From Callaeas wilsoni (lineage: Eukaryota; Chordata; Aves; Passeriformes; Callaeidae), in assembly GCA_013398955.1 (NCBI GenBank), contig VWPU01011651.1, positions 1 through 64,000 on the forward strand: DNA of 64,000 nt, given 5' to 3'. Made by a program: the position numbers and the translations under genes. This document shows, in pieces, positions 60,401 through 64,000 of this stretch (its first letter is position 1; each line of letters begins with the position of its first letter). The notes beneath the pieces were generated by a model. It was not told where the DNA came from, did no database searches, and was given only the letters and a program-made list of their open reading frames with translations.

Positions 60401-63359
60401 GGTAGCACTATATGGCAGCAAATACTTTATAAAGACCTCATTGCTGGCTCCATTTTCCTGCAAAGTTCAAATCACTTCCTACCCAGTTTTAGTTGTCAGT
60501 GTAGTCATTCTGGTTAGAATTTTGGAGGAAATATATTTCTATTTAATGTGTATCTCACAGCAGCTTTGAGAGGTTGTTTCCAGGGTTTTGGGATTTTTCT
60601 GTAAGCAATGATCCCTCTCCTCTAGTCTGTTTTCAAAGAGTAAAATGCCAGAGAGTAATTAAAACTAATTTGTCTGGGAGACTCACTGAAAAACTTTCTG
60701 AAGCAAAGGCTACTAGAGAAACCAATCTTCCATTTAGTGCTGGCTCTTCAATGTAGTTGGTAGTCAGGACTTCCTTGATTTTCAGTTGTCCAAGAGCTCG
60801 AATGAGTTTCCCAAAGTATGGCAGCTATAATTCACACACGTCCCTCTGCCAGATATTGCTGTCCCACCTTGTTATGGGCTGCCATGCTTTGGGGGCAAAC
60901 CTCCTGCCTCCATCTCCTACAGCTTAGAGCACATCGTGCCTTGGCAGGAGCCTGGACATGCTGCAGACACTCTCATCTCCTGCAGACTGGGACCAGGTGA
61001 GGCTGCAGTTATCTTCAGTTGCCAAAATCAAACTCTGTTTAAAAAAATTTACCTACCACTTTTAAGATAGCATGTCAGTTTGCTCTTCTGGCACTTAAGT
61101 ATTAATTGTTGCTATGTAGTCCTGTGAAGTAATAGTTTTATGCTATTTTTTTTTCTGTCTGCATAAAACAAACCATACAGGTCTGCATAAGGCACTGCAG
61201 CAAGGAAGCTGACAAAATTTCCTCCCTGAAGGAAAACATTGTCAGCATGTTGACACAGCAGCACTGGGTCTGCTTAAAGGAGAAGGAATAAAAAATGAGT
61301 GTAGAAAACAAAGTAAAAATACTAAGCTTTCATAAGGTATACTGAGATGGGCTGATTGCAGCAGCAAAGGTGATTTAACTGCAGACGTTATAATTTAGTT
61401 ATAGCTCCATGTGCACAATCAGCACTAAGATTTTACCTCTGTACTGCTTTAGGAGCTGAGATTTCTCATGAGGAGGTTTTTGCTGATGTCTGTATGGCTG
61501 TCCCTTCAAAAATTTCTTTTGCTGTAACACCACCTGAGACTCCCAAACACAAAAGTTAGCACAGCGATGTAGTGACCAGGCTCCCCTTTTAGAGCAGATG
61601 TGTCCTGCAGTAATTGCAAGCAATCCTTCGAGATTCACTTCTTCCCTTTATTTCCAGCCATTATAAATGTTCACACAGCAGAACAGCTCTAGGAGATGAC
61701 ACTGAGATAGCCTTTTCCCTGTCTGCTTGAACAGCTCCCCACCCTCTGCTTTCACCTCGAGGTGATACGGAAGTGTCCAGATCCGGCAGAGCAGAGGCTT
61801 GAGCACAGCGTGCTGCCCCGGCCCGCGGCAGTGCCGCTGCTGGTGAGCATCACTCGCCCCACCTGCGGGCACCTGCGGCAGGGCCGGAGAGCGGCACGGG
61901 AGCCACGAGCCCCGCAGGGAGCCAGGGGAGCAGGGGGTGCTGTGGCAGCCCTGCTTCTCCTTCCAAAGCTCACTTAGGCACTCACCGTCTTTGTGGGAGT
62001 TCCTGGGACACATCTCCTAGGAATTAAAACCCCTGCAGCCAGATTTTTCAGCTGAGCCTCTTGTATCTCAGTTCATGTCCTGCTCACTAGTCTATTAGTG
62101 GTGTGCTGTCTTCCTAGAGCCTTTCTGCTTTGTGTTAACTAGGTCTCTGCCCAAGCATGAAAACCAAACACTAGACCATTGTTTCTGGTGTCAGCCATTT
62201 GGGCTCAGCCCCCACAGAGCCCAAGACTGGTGTCGTAGTGCTGATCCTGTGTGATCAGCCACCCTTGGGACACACGCCTGGGACGGACGCTGTGAAGGTG
62301 CCGGTGTCTCCCAGTACCCATTGTTTAAACTGCTCTTTCTTGCTCAGCCACACTCCACCTGAGCTTGCTGCTCTACCGGCTGAGGCATCCTACTGATGCT
62401 CCCCAAATCCAGTAGATTTTGCTCAGTGAGGAGCAGATAGATACAGCAGAGACACTCAGTTTGCTCTATGTGATTGCCTGTCCTTTCAGATGAGCAGTTA
62501 TAAGAATGTGTGATGTCAGAGAGCTCTGTTCTCCTCAAAGACAGTGAGGCAATCCAAATGCCCCCACGGTTATCTGATGAAGTCCTAATCAGCATGAGAC
62601 AATGAGGGTAGAAGTCCCATGAAGTCCGTAGTAGAAGTCCTCACAATCTTTGGGAAATGGGATTCTGCTGTACATGCCTGACCATCCAGCATTTGGGGTG
62701 GGAGCAATGCTGCTTCAAAACAACTGGTTCCCTCATCTTTTCATCCTTTTTGGTGCAGTTTATTGTTCCTGACTTCTTTCCTGATTAAGAACTTCCTCTA
62801 CAAAATATTGCGATTAAATTTATGTGGTTATTCAAAAGAATTCAGTGCTTATGTTTCCTGAAGTTCTAGGAGCTGCCCAGGGATGATTGTTTGTAGGCTT
62901 CTGTTACGGCTTTTGGATGTGTGTTGGTTAGTTATGACTAGTCACATCTGTCACATGAAGTTTAATATGAATACACAAGTTTGAAGGCCTCTTCCCACAG
63001 CTTGGTTGCCCATCGCAAGCAAGCACACAGGAACAAGCCAAGGCCACCCACTGGCCTGGCTCATCATCTCCCTGGTTCTGAGCTGTCTCGTCAAACCAGG
63101 CTAAAATGCACCAATGTGCCATGGGTGGTGGAGGAAGCTCCTTTAAGAGAAATAATAGCTGCTTTGTAGTGATTTCTGGTTTTTCTCTTCTTAGCTTCTT
63201 GCAATAGAGGTGAACACACCAGAGAAATTCAGCTCGACGGCTGACGTAGTGATTCGCCTCCTGGATACCAATGACAATGTCCCGAAGTTCTCCTCTGACT
63301 ACTACATTGCCAGGATCCCTGAGAACTCCCCAGGGGGCTCAAATGTAGTTGCTGTTACA
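33380..63359 (+). CDS. CDHR1: CDHR1 (PCDH21), 5' portion: photoreceptor cadherin
   Basis: Thirteen coding exons (33380-33440, 34218-34313, 42504-42649, 43499-43549, 44378-44467, 44949-45035, 46750-46866, 48459-48602, 50930-51008, 53841-53941, 55693-55896, 58912-59064, 63195-63359) join in phase into 498 codons; human CDHR1 has about 859, so EC5 onward, the membrane span and the tail lie to the right. CDHR1 sits at the base of rod and cone outer segments, helps form discs, and underlies cone-rod dystrophy when mutated. Residues 1-23 or so are a signal peptide. EC1 to EC4 end at calcium-linker motifs DANDESPEF (129-137), [10 protein letters not shown] (240-249), [10 protein letters not shown] (347-356) and DTNDNVPKF (467-475). 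Other Ca2+ motifs are LDRE (98-101), LDYE (201-204), DPEGD (63-67) and [10 protein letters not shown]3 has KEVYEL in place of LDxE. Family-specific stretches such as [13 protein letters not shown] and [20 protein letters not shown] make the identification secure. Confidence 0.96.
33441..34217 (+). other. CDHR1 intron 1
   Basis: This is a 777-base GT-AG intron. It contains a short imperfect local repetition of actgggtaag near 33786-33810. Nothing else is recognised. Confidence 0.85.
34218..34313 (+). CDS. CDHR1: CDHR1 exon 2 (start of EC1)
   Basis: The acceptor is tttaattgcag and the donor is gtcagt. It encodes [20 protein letters not shown], then [11 protein letters not shown]. This is the highly characteristic N-terminus of EC1. 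Confidence 0.96.
34314..42503 (+). other. CDHR1 intron 2 (longest in window)
   Basis: This 8.2-kb intron has a GC-richer middle (about 35100-39450) full of short frames on both strands, none with recognisable domains. It also has a small tandem of a 12-base unit (gatctctgcat/gatctccgcat) at about 37995-38023. It is the likeliest place for intronic regulatory DNA by size, but I see no specific element. Confidence 0.8.
42504..42649 (+). CDS. CDHR1: CDHR1 exon 3 (EC1 core)
   Basis: The acceptor is caatttttcag and the donor is gtacaa. It encodes [15 protein letters not shown] through [11 protein letters not shown]. The donor is suboptimal and overlaps an AATAAA (42654-42659). Confidence 0.96.
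43499..43549 (+). CDS. CDHR1: CDHR1 exon 4 (EC1)
   Basis: This is a 51-base exon encoding [17 protein letters not shown], with acceptor catttacag and donor gtaagt, phase 0 at both ends. It is small and could be skipped without a frame shift. Confidence 0.95.
44378..44467 (+). CDS. CDHR1: CDHR1 exon 5 (EC1/EC2 linker)
   Basis: It encodes [19 protein letters not shown] and then [11 protein letters not shown]. The only donor that keeps phase 0 with the next exon is gttggt at 44468, a weak site; a second GT four bases on would shift the frame. Confidence 0.93.
44754..44948 (+). promoter_or_regulatory. Extended pyrimidine-rich tract before CDHR1 exon 6
   Basis: About 190 bases are dominated by T and C (for example cctcttccctctttcctttc) and end at the exon 6 acceptor. 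Typical tracts span 15-40 bases. Such stretches bind PTB/PTBP-type regulators. It follows a weak 5' splice site across the same short intron. Confidence 0.5.
44949..45035 (+). CDS. CDHR1: CDHR1 exon 6 (EC2)
   Basis: The acceptor is ctggtcgcag, preceded by an unusually long pyrimidine-rich stretch; the donor is gtaaag. It encodes [20 protein letters not shown] and then GGSITYFLQ. Confidence 0.95.
46750..46866 (+). CDS. CDHR1: CDHR1 exon 7 (EC2)
   Basis: The acceptor is ttctcttctag and the donor is gtaaag. It encodes [18 protein letters not shown], then the LDYE calcium motif and THFVVVVAK. Confidence 0.96.
48459..48602 (+). CDS. CDHR1: CDHR1 exon 8 (EC2/EC3 linker)
   Basis: The acceptor is cttttctag and the donor is gtaagt. 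It encodes [20 protein letters not shown], then [13 protein letters not shown] and [14 protein letters not shown]. Confidence 0.96.
50930..51008 (+). CDS. CDHR1: CDHR1 exon 9 (EC3)
   Basis: The acceptor is ttctccccag and the donor is gtgagt. It encodes [18 protein letters not shown] and then SIHYCIVN, ending in phase 1. Confidence 0.95.
51890..52220. repeat. Purine-rich low-complexity stretch
   Basis: The + strand is dominated by A and G for about 330 bases (aagaaaggtagaaac, gagaaaagatattgg, aggaaagagtgagaaagg), with few pyrimidines. It is not a simple tandem repeat. The minus-strand frames of 101 and 105 codons nearby result from this composition. Confidence 0.55.
53841..53941 (+). CDS. CDHR1: CDHR1 exon 10 (EC3)
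   Basis: The acceptor is ttcattgcag and the donor is gtaggt. It encodes [20 protein letters not shown], then [13 protein letters not shown]. Confidence 0.95.
54408..54437. repeat. Two-copy tandem, 16-bp period
   Basis: The sequence acacctcgatgagc occurs at 54408-54421 and 54424-54437. Confidence 0.85.
55693..55896 (+). CDS. CDHR1: CDHR1 exon 11 (EC3/EC4)
   Basis: The acceptor is gtctgctgcag and the donor is gtaaat. It encodes [35 protein letters not shown], then [15 protein letters not shown]. The apparent 269-codon frame spanning it is this exon plus intron read-through. Confidence 0.96.
57103..57121. repeat. (GGA)n microsatellite
   Basis: A short run of GGA triplets in CDHR1 intron 11. 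Confidence 0.85.
58183..58304. repeat. Diverged repeat pair, copy 1 (upstream of CDHR1 exon 12)
   Basis: It aligns in the same orientation with 59235-59350. The identical core tccagtcagtgcaaaatgt is at 58220-58238 here and 59271-59289 there, with imperfect similarity continuing on both sides (aaggttt, gcatc, tctctggaaa-type and atcatt). I do not recognise the family. Confidence 0.7.
58330..58465 (+). mobile_element. CR1 LINE 3'-end fragment
   Basis: The stretch tattcaaggccaggctggat, gcaacctggtctagtggaag and the end ccaaaccattctacgag follow the CR1 3' consensus. It is 5'-truncated and diverged. Confidence 0.9.
58912..59064 (+). CDS. CDHR1: CDHR1 exon 12 (EC4)
   Basis: The acceptor is ttattcacag and the donor is gtactt. 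It encodes [51 protein letters not shown]. It is almost invariant in the family. A diverged repeat pair flanks it. Confidence 0.96.
59235..59350. repeat. Diverged repeat pair, copy 2 (downstream of CDHR1 exon 12)
   Basis: This is the partner of 58183-58304, in direct orientation about 1.05 kb away. On the minus strand it lies within a 101-codon open frame (59034-59339) that runs into the antisense of exon 12. Copy 1 has the corresponding frame interrupted by a stop. Confidence 0.7.
61760..61980. promoter_or_regulatory. Small intragenic CpG-rich block
   Basis: About 220 bases carry roughly fifteen CpG dinucleotides (ccccggcccgcggc, gcggcagggccggagagcgg), in contrast to CpG-poor surroundings. 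It could be an internal promoter/enhancer or a GC-rich local anomaly. Both strands stay open for 70-120 codons, which is expected from the composition. Confidence 0.4.
63195..63359 (+). CDS. CDHR1: CDHR1 exon 13 (EC4/EC5)
   Basis: The acceptor is ctcttcttag and the donor is gtgagt. It encodes [32 protein letters not shown] and [17 protein letters not shown], the start of EC5. It is the last exon inside the window. Confidence 0.96.
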
Positions 63360-64000
63360 GTGAGTTTCATTCACCTCTTAAGAAATGTCCTCTTTTCTGG
63401 TGTCTGTGGAGACAGTTCGATTACCTTAAAAACAGTGGGCAGGGCAAGTAGCAAATCTTACTCACCATTTGACTTCTAGACCAAACTCCAACTCCTTTCC
63501 AGAATCATCCAAAAAAAAAACCCCCACATTGGGAAAAAATAAAGTTTTGGACAAATATTATTTAGAACAACAAGGGCCATCTGCTTTTAAGACAAATCAC
63601 ATGGCCTCTGAGTATTAAGAAAGCCCCAGCCAAATCAGTGTCCACTGGGAAGATTCAGTTATGGCTAAGTGGAATTGGATTTACTGGATTTGCTTAAGTA
63701 TGAGTAAAAAGAAAACAAGATGGCTGCTTAGTAGGTATTAGTCTTCTCCTCTTGGAGAGCCTGGCTGCTAAAAGCATAATTAAACAGTTAATGAGGGCAA
63801 GAATATAAAATTAAAATGCTTAGGGCTGGGAAAAAAAGGTCCCTATGTATGTACCTTCTCAGAGTGGGGAAAATACCCCTATAGATTTTCCAGTATCTCA
63901 CATTTTCATAGAAAGAAAGTCAAGGTATTACACGGGCCCTGAGTGCTGGGGGAGCATTTCCAGCTGTCTCTCTCTAACGCAACTGCTGGGACTGGAAACA
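63360..64000 (+). other. CDHR1 intron 13, start
   Basis: It begins gtgagt after exon 13. No further exon is seen before the window ends; the next CDHR1 exon should continue EC5. Confidence 0.8.

Larger units (their letters stand above)
59065..63194 (+). other. CDHR1 intron 12
   Basis: This is a 4.1-kb GT-AG intron. It contains copy 2 of the repeat pair (59235-59350), a poly-T run at about 60270 and a compact CpG-rich block (61760-61980). Confidence 0.85.

Noticed and set aside
1..64000. CRISPR array, bacterial operon, phage or plasmid features
   Set aside because: The window is spliced vertebrate nuclear DNA; no regularly spaced repeats or prokaryotic gene organisation exist.

Overview
This is nuclear DNA from a vertebrate, almost certainly a bird. 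It holds three multi-exon genes in the order GHITM - GPR15LG - CDHR1, all on the + strand. This is the amniote arrangement known from human 10q23. Splice sites are canonical GT-AG and introns are short. The interspersed repeats are CR1 LINE 3' ends and one short piece that resembles an LTR common in Neoaves, so a non-galliform bird is my guess. No bacterial, phage, CRISPR or operon-like structure is present.

Layout. (1) 1-5815: 3' part of GHITM (TMBIM5, mitochondrial BI-1 family protein), with five coding exons (820-961, 2000-2108, 3202-3390, 3961-4132, 4965-5052). The 5' exons lie left of the window, and several poly(A) signals follow the stop codon. (2) 5816-15253: intergenic. It contains a reverse-oriented nuclear copy of mitochondrial 16S rRNA (about 8130-8815) that keeps an uninterrupted 24-codon humanin-like frame (8611-8685, minus), an unassigned minus-strand frame with a C-terminal hydrophobic segment (8965-9333), an LTR-like scrap (13671-13730) and a 13-bp hairpin (14283-14331). 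(3) 15254-20111: GPR15LG (C10orf99), a small secreted cationic peptide in three coding exons, with a TATA box. (4) 20112-33379: intergenic, with CR1 and older repeat fragments and possible CDHR1 upstream elements. (5) 33380 to beyond 64000: CDHR1 (photoreceptor cadherin). Thirteen coding exons give 498 codons: signal peptide, EC1-EC4 and the start of EC5. The remaining ectodomain, membrane span and tail are to the right.

The genes do not form a pathway. GHITM acts in the mitochondrial inner membrane, GPR15LG encodes an epithelial secreted ligand/antimicrobial-type peptide, and CDHR1 is a photoreceptor outer-segment adhesion protein. Their grouping is ancestral synteny.

I found no clearly new multi-gene system. 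The observations most worth following are the intact humanin-like frame in the NUMT, the altered C-terminus of the bird GPR15LG, a diverged sequence pair flanking CDHR1 exon 12, and the weak donor plus long pyrimidine tract around CDHR1 intron 5. Exon coordinates come from reading splice sites and reading-frame phase by eye. Orthology rests on remembered family features, not on a search.
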